Part shown: positions 37,196 to 49,034 of the stretch, one piece after another
Position numbering within the stretch: the first letter of the stretch is position 1
Layout: each line of letters begins with the position of its first letter
Assembly (NCBI GenBank): GCA_963556495.2
Contig: OY747712.1
Span: 27,368,735 to 27,432,734 of the forward strand
Direction: 5' to 3'
DNA from: Valencia hispanica
Taxonomy: Eukaryota > Chordata > Actinopteri > Cyprinodontiformes > Valenciidae
DNA length: 64,000 bases
Program-made: the position numbers and the translations under genes
Notes under the pieces: model-generated
The model's input: the letters and a program-made list of their open reading frames with translations, nothing else
Told to the model about the DNA's origin: nothing
The model's database searches: none

Positions 37196-38002
37196 ACGGT
37201 AGTGTTGTAGTTTCCATGGAAATCCGCAGGCCATTGATATAAAGCATTTCTCAAAATGTGCGTGTCTCTTGATGATCCACTCCAATTCTGAAGAGCGGAT
37301 GTATACTGAGATCAGTGAGGTGACATTCACATTGTTTTGCTTAATCATGACGGGGTACCATATTCTTCCCTTTTGTTACAATGTTGTCTAACTTTAAAAA
37401 AGAAAATTATTTGTAGATCAGCAGATCATCTGGGAATACAATGCCAAAGCTCTGTGGGTGCCCCAAGTACCCAATTGCATGCGCAATCAAAATCTAATAC
37501 GGACCAAAACAGCGAACTCTGGTCTGCCTAAAAACACAGGTCTCAGCTCGGTTGAAGTGAACTCTAATGTGATTCAATTTCGTATGCAAATACCAAGCAG
37601 GTCGGTCGCTCCAAAAGCAGGAAGCTGACTATAGAGCAGGTAAATAAATTGGTAAATGAAACCAAAACAGCCTCGCAACAATATCTCTGCCTCGTTATCT
37701 GCTAAGGCTGAGTCCAATACTGCAATATATTTTTCAGGCACATATGCCAAAAAGACAACAGAGCAATCCTAAAACCCTAAAATCTTATGCCACTCCATGT
37801 TTGTTTGCATTTCACGGAACAAGAAGTGTCCATGTGTTCAGTGCTTCATGGTGAAGTGGCACCACAGCGCCACCACAGGTGGGGAGGTAAATGTGTTGCT
37901 CAAAAGGTTTGGTTTGCTTGACAAAGTACAGTGTGAAAGCAAACATCCCCAAATAAATAAGCAACAATGTTGCAATTTTGCACCCCAATCAAACCGAGTC
38001 TG
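37196..38002. other. Mostly unrecognised; possible small DNA transposon near 37500-37620
   Basis: Around 37500-37620 'gcgaactctggtctgcctaa' and 'ggtctcagctcggttgaagt' resemble a dispersed fish MITE, but I found no clear inverted end or target duplication. Confidence 0.3.
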
Positions 38003-38110
38003 GGCAAGGCAAGGCAAGGCAATTTTTATTTGTATAGCACACTTTCAACAGCAGGGTAATTCAAGGTCCTTTACATGATTTGGTGATTTAAAAGAAACAC
38101 ATAAAAGAAA
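38003..38110. repeat. Dispersed fish repeat with (GGCAA)n head
   Basis: GGCAAGGCAAGGCAAGGCAA runs into 'tttttatttgtatagcacac', 'caaggtcctttacatgat' and 'aaagaaacac' repeats. The 'ttatttgtatagcac' core is widespread in fish intergenic DNA; its class (SINE or LINE end) is not certain. Confidence 0.5.
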
Positions 38111-38114
38111 CACA

Positions 38115-41100
38115 CATTACACATGATACACAATAAAGCAAGAGAAAAATAAGAGAGATAGTCTAGACTATCATGTGTGAAAACGACCTAAATAATGGTA
38201 TAACTGGGTCATATCTGTGATATTTGAGTCACAGGTTTGCTGATTCGATTGCAGTGGTGTACATGTGATGTTCACAAAGTGTGTGAAAGCTGCAGCTTTC
38301 ATGCTGCCAAGTTTTTTGGCAGATCCAAAGATGTTTTGGCATACTGAGGTACCAAACTGGGGATCAAGAGTTAAATGTGTGGTAAAGGGGATGGGGGAGT
38401 AATATTTTCCTTGACGTCATGTTTTTAAACACCATTGAAACAAAAGGCATAAGCAAAATACTGTGACTGAGGTATTTGGTCAATGAGAACTAAGAACATA
38501 TCATAGAAGAATAATATGGTTTATAACAACAACTTGGTTACATCAAATTAATGTTCTGGGTTTTTCACTTCTTTTTACTCTACAAAATTACAAAAAAGGT
38601 GCCAAGGGTAAAAAATAAACTTCATGGTTACATATAGTTATGTTTCAGAAATATTTGCAACCTTTTAGGTTTCATAGATTAGAATTAATTTAAACCACAG
38701 CTCTGCCATCCAGTGCAAACACAGCACAGGGAAAGCGGATATTGAAAGCGCTGGAGACTGTAAAGCAAACAACCTGGATCAGGTTTTGTTGATTATGGTG
38801 AACAGACACTTCCTCAAGCTCACAGGATGACTGTGGGACAGAGGATACAAACAGAGCTGCTTTGTCTTCAATTGCTCACCCATCCACAAGCTTCCAGTAC
38901 TTGCCACCTAAGACCTAAGTAGAATCCTGTATGTCAGTTTTCCTTTGAAGACATCTTAAAATTGCATTTAGCAGTGACAAATGAAATGCTTGGTCCTCCA
39001 GAATTGGTGCAATTGTATTTTTACTAAGCATGAATGTACCTATCTGTGATGGTATAGTGGTTCCTCATAAATAAGAACAATTGGATGGAAAAAAAGATTA
39101 AACTTAGCCGGTGCTTTAATGTTACTTGTTTGATTTGGCTTTGAGAACCAGATATGACAATCTATGTTGTGTAGACCTGGTTATTATGTGACAATGTGGA
39201 TTAAATAGTTCGGAATCTTGAAGCACTGCATCCTCAGGATCACAGTTAAAAGAAAGTAAAAACATTTAAACTCATTCAACTATGGACCGGCAAAACTTGA
39301 ATCATTGTAACAAACACGTAAGCATTCAGTTTTCAATCGTCCTCAGGGCAGATTGTGAACTTAAGAAAGCAATGCCTGATCCCTCCCTAGTAAGTCATTA
39401 TAGGTGTCACCAGTTCTGCGTCATTTCAACCAGCTCAGCAAGTTAAACAAACCCAGGGCATCTGAGAACAGTCAGAAGCTTGAATAGTTTCAAAAAACCT
39501 CAGATAACCCTGGGACCGAAACAAAGTCTGTATGAAACGTGAAGTGGATACATTAGTTATGATTACAGAGATTAAGAAGATATTTAGCAACAGGATCCAC
39601 TGTGCAATTGCGTTTACTTATAAACACCCTTCCACACTATGATTACATATTCTCCAGGCTGTATAATATCTATGTAGCAGCAAATTAAAAATACATGTTT
39701 TCCCTTGTTTAACACATGTTACCTTTCTCTATAGCTGCTGGATTTTGTAGTCATTCATCTATGTGTCATGTCTCCTGGTATTGAGATTTTACAAATGCCG
39801 TGAAATTGTTCTGTGGCCACCCAGGTAAAATGATTTAAGAGGACAAAGGCTTACACAGATGTCATGCCATGTTTTTCTGAGAGATCATGTTGAAAGCAAA
39901 GCATAAGAATTAAACAAAGGAACTGACTTCTTTTTATTTTGGGGTGTTTAACATTTTAAATTTTGGATTCTACCAAAGTGTAATTAAGAGCTGGGGTAAA
40001 AATGAGAGGGGTTATTTGGGTGAGTATGAAGAGGAAAACTGAGGGGCTCGCACAGGCAGTGATGTGCCGCCAGGGTTGAAGTCAGTCGGTCTGAGGGTCT
40101 AATTTGTTGTTTTTTATCATGGACGACTAGAATTTATTCCTTGAAGTAAAGAATCACCCAGTTTATATGATACCAGTGATCATTTTTACAAGGACAACAT
40201 AAAAAAGGAGAAGGTATGGACAGAAATATCTGCAGTTTTGGGAATGGATGGTGAGTTTATGCTACTTATAAAAGCAGGGTTAACATTTTTGGGCGAGCCC
40301 CTAAAAAGTTCCTTTAGCTAATGTTACACATATGGTAGCCATAAAGGAAGACGAATATACTGATGTTAGTTGGTGCTGTAACTGAATATGGTTCGTAAAC
40401 ATATAGGATGAATGTACAAAGAGAGCCATTTAGATTTAATTTAATAACCTGATCATCAGTTATTTTGTTCTCTCGGAGGACACATAAAAAATAAAACTGA
40501 AATGTTCGTACATGTTACACTTTAGGCTCACAAACAACACATACACCTGCCTCTATGGTTGGGCTGCTGACTCCACTGTAATTCTCTGCTGATTCCTTGG
40601 TATGAACTTTATTTTGTTCTAATATCTCAACATTATGCTGCTCTTTCTCTAGAAACCACAATTCTAAGTGTTATAGAAACTCAGGCAACAATTATTCCTA
40701 ACAGACAAACTTTTTGGTGGTTGAAGATACAGCTTTCCTTTTTACTTTCATGATTTTCATAATTTTTCATGCACAGTATAATATCGTGGGGAAAGTAAGA
40801 GAACTCTTAAGTGGCCACTAATCACTTCAATATATAAGTGTTAGAAATATGTTTTTGTCAAGAAAACAACCCTTTTCCTGTTACATCCTCTGTAAAGTGT
40901 GTTTTAAATTTTAGTTTGATTTGTTCTGTACTTTAAACATTCCCACATTTTCTAGCTCCAAATATGTTTGCCCCTTAACCTTACATTATTTAAATGTAAT
41001 CTCAGTTCATCTCAGAAAGCTCATTTAGTTTAAACTCATAGCGTTCTATTTGATTTAAGATTACAACAGATTTTTACAGGTTATGGGTAGTGTGCCATTT

Positions 41101-41404
41101 CTAAAGGAAATAATGTAAACGCACAGTCATCGATTCATAGATTGAAGGAATATTTCATACTTAACTTTCTGGGGATTTCATCTAATTAATTTCCGCAACG
41201 TATAAATGCGCTCATAAAATTTAACACCACAAAATTAAAGAAATAAAGTTGTTATAAAGTTTATGTGAAGCAGAGGCTCCACAATATGACTGGGCAAGCA
41301 GATTTACACCTCTGCAACATGAGTAACAGAAATTCACCAGTCACAAGCAAGTGTTTTCTGTCGTGCACGCTGTTCTTTCAGACTGTTCTACTTTTAGTCA
41401 TTGT
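38115..41404. other. Long AT-rich intergenic stretch, nothing recognised
   Basis: No long open frame, splice-flanked exon, RNA gene or repeat end was found. Confidence 0.5.
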
Positions 41405-41655
41405 TTATCCATCCATCCATCCATCCATCCATCCTTCCATCCATCCATTATCTGTACCCGTCCATCCTATTCAGGGTTGCAGGGGGGGCTGGTGCCTATT
41501 GCCAGTAGTCACGGGGCAAGAGGCGGGTTAAACCCTGGACAGGTCGCCAGTCCATCGCAGGGCAACACAGAGACATACAGGGACATACAACCAGAACCCA
41601 GGACCTTCTTGCTGCAAGGCAACAGTGCTACCAACTACACCACTGTGCAGCACTA
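41405..41655 (-). mobile_element. Truncated LINE-type 3' end with (CATC)n tail
   Basis: ATCC repeats at 41408-41449 are followed by 'cagggttgcagggggggctg', 'ctggacaggtcgccagtcca' and 'gcagggcaacacagagacat', ending with 'ctgcaaggcaacagtgctac' near 41612. It is the reverse of the family at 32690 and 46678, with a longer body. Confidence 0.65.
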
Positions 41656-42716
41656 TTGTTTATTTAGGGAGGAAAAAATAATATTTTTTGAAAATGTAAA
41701 GACAGTTATAAAAATAGCACACAAATCACTCACTGTGCTTAGGCCTCCTTCTCACCCTGAGATTTAGGGACGATTGTGCGAAAGCAGTGGCCTTCCCAAC
41801 AACCCCCCTCCCTACTCCCACAAACACCCATACCACGTTGAGCTCTTGTAAGATTAAAGGCTGATCATGTATCTGATGGTGCCACAGCAAGTTTCTTACT
41901 GCCATTCGTCTGTTGCAAACGCCTAATCCCAGCAAATCCTTTATTTTCCTCAGTACATGCAGCACACAGTCACTCTCACGCACACAGACACCCATGCATG
42001 CACACACGCACACTGGTGCTAGCCAAACTGTAGCACAGAGAGTATCGTAAATGAGAGAAATAGGAACAAAGACTCAAAACTGTCTCAGGATTGACAACAT
42101 CACAGCAAAACAATTTGCTTTTAATCCACAGACAGTAATCAAAACAGAACGATGCACAACAGACGGGAATGACGCATTTTCCCATAAGGCCGCGATCTTG
42201 GTGTCTGTCTGGGACCTGCTCCGAGTAATAGGATCACAGCAGTGGAGGGCAGAGTTTTTGGAGAGGTCATAAAGCAGCAGGAGTGCTGCAGGCAGCTGGG
42301 ACACTAGTGATTAGACAGATGCATTTCTGTGTTGAGAGCAGCCGCGGTGGAAAAAACAAGGGTGACTTTTGAAATTGTTTGAATATGCTGAATTAAAAAA
42401 TACAAAAGAAGAGAATGAGCTGTAATGTTTATTTATTTACTATTTACAAGGAAGCAGTGTTATAAGTATTATAAGGAGACCAAGAAAACCTCATGAAGAC
42501 ACTTTTCTGAACGCAAAGTTACAAAAGTTACCTATCGTCACAACTATGAGGACAAATGAGCAGCATCTCAAAGAAGAAAATGTCTGTTAGATAAATTGTT
42601 GCATTTTGTGTGCTGATAGAAAGTTTCCTGACAGGTTGTAGTAAACTTTCAAAATGTATTTAAATTCCTGTTTGTCATAAATCAGTGAACATCAACACAA
42701 TGTAACATAGAAAATA
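41656..42716. other. Intergenic DNA, nothing recognised
   Basis: No supported gene. A CA-rich patch ('cacacagacac...cacacacgcac') lies near 41980-42011. Confidence 0.4.
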
Positions 42717-42965
42717 TGAGGTGGGGTACACCCTGAACCGGTTGCCTGTCCATCGCAGGGTAACACAGAGACACACAGAGTAAACAACCATGAACACACA
42801 GATTCATCCCTAAAGGCACGTTAAAGAGACCAATTAACCTAAAAGTTTTGTTTTCAGACTGTTGGAGGAAGCTGGATTATCCAGAAGGAACCCAAACAAG
42901 CATAGGGAGAACATGCAAACTCCAAGCAGAAAGACCCCAGGTGAGGATTCAAACTCAGTCTTAGA
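42717..42965 (-). mobile_element. Second copy of the same LINE-type family, without tail
   Basis: 'gtacaccctgaaccggttgc', 'gtccatcgcagggtaacaca', 'ctgttggaggaagctggatt' and 'agggagaacatgcaaactcc' follow in the order known for this dispersed fish repeat. It has the same orientation as 41405-41655 but keeps the inner part and lacks the tetranucleotide tail. Confidence 0.6.
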
Positions 42966-43559
42966 TTACATTGTATCACAGGAAATAGCCTAAAATCTTA
43001 AGAATTTTCTTAAAGACTGACACATTTTATTTATTTATTTGGAAATTTCTTTCATTCATTGAAGAAATCTTTAGGCCTAACCAGTTTGGATAAGGAGTGT
43101 CCCTTCACAACCATTTTTGGTTTATCTAAAGATATCTTGCTCAGTCTATGTCCAGACTGAGATTTTTGGAAATGTTATTCAATTAAATCTCTTGTAAATG
43201 TTTAGGTTATTGTAAAATTGTATTGTATGTACAGGCACATTCAAAAACGTCAAAAAAAGAAATAGGTCCACATCATAATGTAGCCAGTTTTCAAGTTGAA
43301 GAGGCATCTCCAGATCTGCTCCAAAATGGTTCCATTGCACACATCTCACTTTGTTTTTAGTTTTATAACAGCTATCATTTGGCTAGGTACCAACCAAATG
43401 TTGAAAACATTTAAGTGTTGAAACTTTCCAATTGAAGTGTTGAAACAGCTTCAGTTTTACTACAAGTCTGTTCAATTACTGGTCAACAGAAATATTAAAT
43501 TAACCAAATACAGGACAGCAATGCATTTAGACATTTAGATTTGATTGAAGGTGAGTTGC
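42966..43559. other. Intergenic DNA, nothing recognised
   Basis: No supported gene or element. Part of the left side of the following Tc1 remnant may extend into it but is too decayed to call. Confidence 0.4.
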
Positions 43560-45793
43560 TGAAATTCAAGCAGAGGGTCACAATGAGGAACGGCGCTGCC
43601 TCGTTGAAGCTATGCCACAAAAAATAATGAATGGTTCTGGGTGTTGTGATTGTACAGTGTTGTTGTGCCACACATATGTAGGTTTTGGCTATGAATAATT
43701 ATGAATAATTGCTTAGGGCAATTATCAGATTAATAATTTTATGTAAAAATTACCTCGTTTAGGGCAACACCTGGATTCCAGGAATTTCAATAGCCAAATT
43801 TTTCAGTCTCAGTTTATGATTACCTGCCTGATAAGGCTGAGGCAATTAAACAATATATGAAGGTATAAGTTCTTGGCGTACCTGATCAGCAAGTTACTAC
43901 ACATGTAGGTGAAATAACAACAGTTTTCCAAAATACAAGAGTTTATTACAACAAGAATTCACTTTCAGTTAACATACTTTAACCAAAAAACTCACCAAAC
44001 TAGTAAAACACAACTAAACTACTAAGAAAAGAAGAACGATAAAAAAAATCACACTAAGTAAAACAGTAAAAGTGATAAAAATGCACAGAAATAGAAACAA
44101 ACAATAAATTGATAATGATGTCACAGTTCAGAATGAATATGTTTGCTCAAAGACCAAGGCTTGTATTGGGAATAAAGCTAAGTTAGTTTTAAACTAATTG
44201 CGAATAGTTTAAGACTAATCAGCAGATTCTGGTTTGTTTTCAAACCACCAATTCACAATGCAAAGCAGAAGTGAAGAAAAACATTGTTTGGAAGAAGCAA
44301 TGTTTCATTAAACCATTTACTGAATTAGAAATCAATAACCTTTAGATAATTGATTCTATTTAATAGATCGGTCACCGCAGTGATTGATCTAATTTAATAT
44401 TTAGACTTTATGTTGACGTTAACGGTAGTACCAATTATGTCGATCTAATTTAGTAGTTTGACTTACCAAGAAGGCGGTCTCAAAGATGACTTAAAAGATT
44501 AGTTTAGTGTTTATCCGTTTTAAAGTCGATCTCTATTTTGAATAGCATTAACGGCAGTCTTTATTGTTCATGAGTAAAATACCATCAATGGCGGGCCCAC
44601 GTGGTTCACTAGAGCATGTAGCTTACAGCTAACTCACGTGGTGCTGCTTAAAGTCACTCTGGATCATTTATTAAACATCAAACGAAAAACTGTCGGATTG
44701 AGTAACTCAGGTTGCAGGATATAAAACGACTTACCTCGAAAATCACTGTTTAAACCTCCAGGCCGACCGGCCTGTTTGTACCCGAACAATAAATGAAATC
44801 TTACACAAAGTAACAAATCACAGTGAAAATAAACAACCCTTAATTCTTGTTTAAACTAAACTAATCTCGCCTCTGCCCAGACAGACTTTATTGAACGGTT
44901 AGAGTTCTCCAGGTTGCTCCGTGGATGATGGGCGAAGCCAAAACCACGTTAGCTTCCAGGCTAGCCACAGCTACGGTCCGTTAGCAGTGGGAGGATTATA
45001 GCTGATGAATCGTGGGTAGCATTAGCTCGGAACGTTGTGTCGTCCTCTTTGGCTTGCTAAACAGCGATCAGCTGCACCTCAGTTCACCGACACAGTACAT
45101 TCTCTGCAGGTTCAAGATAGCATTGTCCAAGGCTTTGTCGCGGTGGGGTAACGCTCCAGTCTCGACCCGGTTCTGTGTCATTCGGTAGCTGTTAGCGGCT
45201 CGCTTCATACGGCAGCATCTGTTCAGAAAGCAGGGCTCAGGGCGGAACAGTGGGGATTATCTCAAAACACTGGGTTTGATTCACCTGATTGATCAGCAGT
45301 ATTGTCGTCCTCGGAGTGAGTTCCTCTCAGAACTCGCGTCTTTTCCCTCGCCAGCGAAGGAAGGATTGGATCTCTCCTGGCGCTGTTTGGCTGAAAGCCA
45401 GAACTGGAGAGAAATTGGATATCTGTGGCGGTGCCTTATATAACTTCTGGTCTTCTTCTCCTCCTGTCAGAGCTAGAATGTGGGTTAGCGCCACCCAATG
45501 GCTGTGTGTCCCCAACAGTGTGTACAAAGAGTCAGGACGACAAGTATAATGTTCTGTTCGAACCCTTGTTTTTTAATGAGTGAGCAGAGCTTGCAATGAT
45601 TTACAAAGTGAACCGGGAGGTGGAGACGACACGTCACGTTACGTAGTGCGTCCTTAACCATGTGACACTAATACCCAATCAGGGTGTACCTCATGCAAAA
45701 GAAACAATATTCCATCAGAATATTACACTGGGGGCAACAGGGGGTCCAACCTGGTACTAGCAAGGACTACTTACTAAAGTGGCTGGTGAGTGT
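43560..45793 (+). mobile_element. Tc1-like remnant split by a solo LTR
   Basis: Left piece: 'cctcgttgaagctatgccac' to 'aatggttctggg' (43641). Right piece: 'gggggtccaacctggtacta' to 'aagtggctggtgagtg' then TA (45792-45793). These are consecutive parts of the 3' end of the same family as 21445-24055, so the 2.1-kb LTR between them is an insertion. Confidence 0.7.
43642..45727. mobile_element. Solo LTR, 2086 bp, of an unidentified retroelement
   Basis: CTGGG is repeated at 43637-43641 and 45728-45732, and the Tc1 remnant continues across it, which confirms the borders. The borders are TGTTGTGATT...AATATTACA, that is TG...CA in either reading. No coding sequence is visible. Read on the minus strand, a TATATAA motif near 45438 and an AATAAA signal near 43946 would fit promoter and polyadenylation positions, but both are weak evidence, so the strand is left open. 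Length is unusually large for an LTR. It is a non-coding relic left after recombination between two LTRs. Confidence 0.75.
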
Positions 45794-45799
45794 ATACCA

Positions 45800-46677
45800 T
45801 TGTCTTTAAAATGATTATTCCATCACCTGCCATTGCTTATGTCAGGGAGAAATAGATTTTCTCACGATTCAAGGACTATTATCCAACTAAAAAGCTGAAT
45901 ATTTTTTTTATCTAAGCTTACAAAAGATTGTGCAACCTTGTTTGTTTTTTATGATGCAGAATTTATTGCTGAATGAACTACCAAAATAAAACACCACACT
46001 AAAATGTTCTTACCACCAGAATTCACAACTTTAAGTTGGTTCATATTGGTCTGTTCACAACATGTCATATTTTAATATGGTCAAGCAAAACAAAGTTTTA
46101 CCTTGTGCAGAAAACATTAATCAAAATAATAGTTTGTTTTCCTGTGGCCTAGTTTTGGTTTTCTCCTAGGTGATGGATGGATGTTTTTTTAGGACATCAA
46201 AGCTGTAAGAGACAACTTCAGATTGCACCAGTCTTCCATTGAGTAACTTGTAGGTTAAATTTCTCGCAAACTACTTTGCAAAGTGTTACAATGCTGTGCA
46301 ATCCAGTACAATGACACATCTGTAGTATTCAGGAGTAGCATGTCAGAAATCTAATGTGGTAAAGTATAAAGGTGATTTCAACCTGCTGCTCCCTGTGAAG
46401 ACTCTTTGGTTTCCTTTTAAAATGGAACTGATGATTCACATTCAGTGGAACTGAAGGTGTGACAAAAGGGAGATATAAAACTGATTTGCATTTTTGATAA
46501 TGTGTGACAGCAACTAAAGTAAATTTTCTGTGCTAAGTGTTTGGTTTAAGGGAACTGTTTTATTTAAGATGTAAAGTGTGGGCCTTTTCAAATATTAGTC
46601 AACCATTTCCATGTGACCCATTTTTCCTTTCATAGAAGTATTTGTTGAATGATAAGCAGTTTTTTTGTATTTTTGGC
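45800..46677. other. Intergenic DNA, nothing recognised
   Basis: No supported feature. Confidence 0.45.
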
Positions 46678-46812
46678 CTGTGACAGACTGGCAACTTGTC
46701 CAGGGTGTAACCCGCCTCTCGTCCCCGATGACTGCTGGAGATAGGCACCAGTCCCTCCGCAACCCTGCAAATGATAGACAGTATATATAATGGATGGATG
46801 GATGGATGGATA
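46678..46812 (+). mobile_element. Truncated LINE-type 3' end with (GATG)n tail
   Basis: 'tgacagactggcaacttgtc', 'cagggtgtaacccgcctctc' and 'gactgctggagataggcacc' lead to a GGATGGAT tail at 46792-46811. Same family as 32690-32850. Confidence 0.65.
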
Positions 46813-46814
46813 AG

Positions 46815-47437
46815 CAGGTTTTTTTTAGAATTCCTTTTGTTTTACTGGTTTGTCTCGTAAGATGGCAGAAACAAACACACAATAAAGCAAAAGCATGGCA
46901 CAAAAGATATGAGGAGAACAGGTGTAGTATTCATCTGCATTCTAATCATACAAATAATGCATCTGACATGTGTTCTCTGAGTACTGGGCAGCTACATTCA
47001 TTGGACTGAGCTGCTTTGGCTCTGAATATCCTTTTCCACTAGGGTCGGCTCGGCCTGGCCCAGGTCAAGTCAGCCTGTATTTTGTGTGTTTCCAGTAACG
47101 TTGTCTGGGCCATGCTGACCCCTTTTGTCGGACTACCTCTATCTCAGTCTAAAGCAGGCTGAGGCCACCCAAGACGCCCACCTATGGACTGATTGGACCG
47201 GTAAAGTGATGTCATTCTCACTCCTACCTACGTAGTGGAAGCCTGGCTGTGTGAGTCTGAAGTGATGTCACAGAATGGGGAGGCATGGCTTCCAGCAGAG
47301 TTCAAAACTTTGCCTAAACCTCAACCTAAAACCTAAAAAAAATTTTTATATCGGACTGTGAAGGACCACAACGGCTGGAGTGGGGCAGACGTCAAGCACT
47401 GGAAGTGCCTTGCGCAGCTTTTATATATATATATATA
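46815..47437. other. Intergenic DNA, possible MITE near 47030-47260
   Basis: 'ccttttccactagggtcggc' near 47030 resembles the start of a fish DNA-transposon derivative, but its other end is not clear. Nothing else is recognised. Confidence 0.3.
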
Positions 47438-48650
47438 TGCAGCCCCAAATGTTCACCATGCTTCACTTTTGCCTGCAGAAACTCATTATTGTACAGCTCT
47501 CCAGCCCTTCGACGAACAAACAGCCTTCTGCTACCGCTAAGTGGTATTTCAAATTTTGACTCATCAGTCCAGAGCACCTGCTGCCATTTGTCTGCACCCC
47601 CATTTCTATGTTTTCATGCATACTTGAGTCGCTTGGTCTTGTTCCATGTCGGAGGTATGGCCTTTTGGTTGCAACTCTTCCATTAAGACCACTTCTGACC
47701 AGACTTTTCCAGACAATAGATGTGTGTACCTAGGTCCCACCTGTTTCTGCCCGTTCTGAGCTGATGGCACTGCTGGACATCTTCTGATTTCTAAGGGTGA
47801 TAAGCTTGATGTGTCATTCATCTGCTGCACTAAGTTTCCTTGGCTGACCACTGTGTCTACCATCCTCAACATTGCCTGTTTCTTTGTGCTTCTTCAAAAG
47901 AGTATGAAGAGCACATGTTGAAACCCCAGTATGGTTTGAAATCTTTGTCTGGGAGAGACATTGCTGATACAGTATAACTACCTTGTTGTCATAGTTCTCA
48001 GTTTTGGTCTTTGAAGTTAGTTATTTTCCTTATTCGGTTTAATTATCATTTTAATGTATTATTTGGTATTTTATGGCACTTCCTTGTTTTCATGCTATTA
48101 GATGTTTTCACCTTTTGTTGGTGTCCTCTTTCTGATTTGTTTCCTTAGTTTATTTCTCTTTAAATTGTTTCCTAATTTATTTCTTCTTTCTGTTCTCCAG
48201 TGTTTCCTTAAATTCCCCTAAGATTCCTCCTTAGACATATTATCTTTAGTTTCTAGTTTCTGAAGCGTTTTCTGTCTCCCTTGCCATTTCTTCCCTTTCC
48301 TGTTGTCTCCTTGCCACTCTGCTCTTGACCCAGTTTCATTCATTGCCCTCACCTGCATCTGCTTTCACTAATTAGTCCTTGGTCTTCTCTGTCACTTCCT
48401 CATTCCCTCCTCAGTATATATTCAGCTCTCATTCAGTCACAACTCGCTGCTTTGTCGTCATTTTCCCCCGTCGTTCCTATCCAGTTCCTGTTTCCCCCGT
48501 TGCTGCATTTGTTGGTTCTCCTGAGTTTTGCAAGTTATTGTTTCTTGTTTTTGTTTCAATTAAATCATTTAAGTTTTACTTGCTGCATTTGGGTCCTTAA
48601 TCCAACCAAACATGACACTTGTGTCTTGTTGCTGTTCTCAATCTTGCCAT
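47438..48650 (-). pseudogene. Tc1 transposase N-terminal half, split by an LTR
   Basis: ATG at 48650-48648 starts MARLRTATRHK. The frame continues beyond the LTR with VVILYQQCLSQTKISNHTGV, then GNVEDGRHSGQPRKLSAADE followed by a stop, then text such as GRVATKRPYLRHGTRPSDSS and WTDESKFEI in other frames. The helix-turn-helix and the first catalytic Asp (WTDESKF) are recognisable. The second Asp and the Glu are absent because the gene ends at about 47438. Stops and frame changes are present besides the 631-bp LTR insertion. Confidence 0.78.
47987..48617 (+). mobile_element. Solo LTR, 631 bp, Gypsy-like
   Basis: CTTGT is present at 47982-47986 and 48618-48622, a perfect 5-bp duplication inside the Tc1 transposase frame. 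The borders are TGTCATAGTT and AACATGACA. On the plus strand a TATATA motif near 48415 is followed by 'cagctctcattcagtcacaa', a promoter-like layout, and the end 'gctgcatttgggtccttaat' is common in fish Gypsy LTRs. No internal region remains. Confidence 0.82.
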
Positions 48651-49034
48651 GACATGAAAGTATCTTCAACAACCTCATCATCTTCCTCACCCAGTTTTAA
48701 GCCTCCCACACAGCTGTTTCTGTTTCAGTTAATGACTGTGTTTCAACCTACGTGTGACATTGATGTTCATTAGCATCTCTTTGGTATAATTGGTTGATCA
48801 TACACCTGACCATAATCCTACAAAATCCCTGACTTTGTGAGAGTGTGTGTAAAATAATTTATGCTTGTTTGAAAGCAAAAGGTAGTAACATCAAATATTG
48901 ATTTGATTTAGATTTTTCTTTTGTTTGCTCACTTTGCAAATATTTGCAATATTTCTGAAAGCACATATTTCTGAAAGCATTCTTTGTTTACAGCATTTTT
49001 TCACACCTGCCTAAAACTTTTGCACAGTGCTGTA

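Larger units (their letters stand above)
47438..49032 (-). mobile_element. Tc1-type element with 3' half lost, interrupted by a solo LTR
   Basis: The right end, reversed, begins CAGCACTGTGCAAAAG, then TTTTAGGCAGGTGTG, followed on the plus strand by TA at 49033-49034. The region 48660-49032 matches the 5' untranslated part of this fish Tc1 family. The transposase N-terminal half lies at 47438-47986 and 48618-48650. The left end of the element and the C-terminal half are missing. It is a third Tc1 family in this window. Confidence 0.8.

Noticed and set aside
41408..41449. Regular short repeats that might suggest a CRISPR-like array
   Set aside because: They are a tetranucleotide microsatellite without spacers, at the tail of a LINE-type repeat, in a vertebrate genome.
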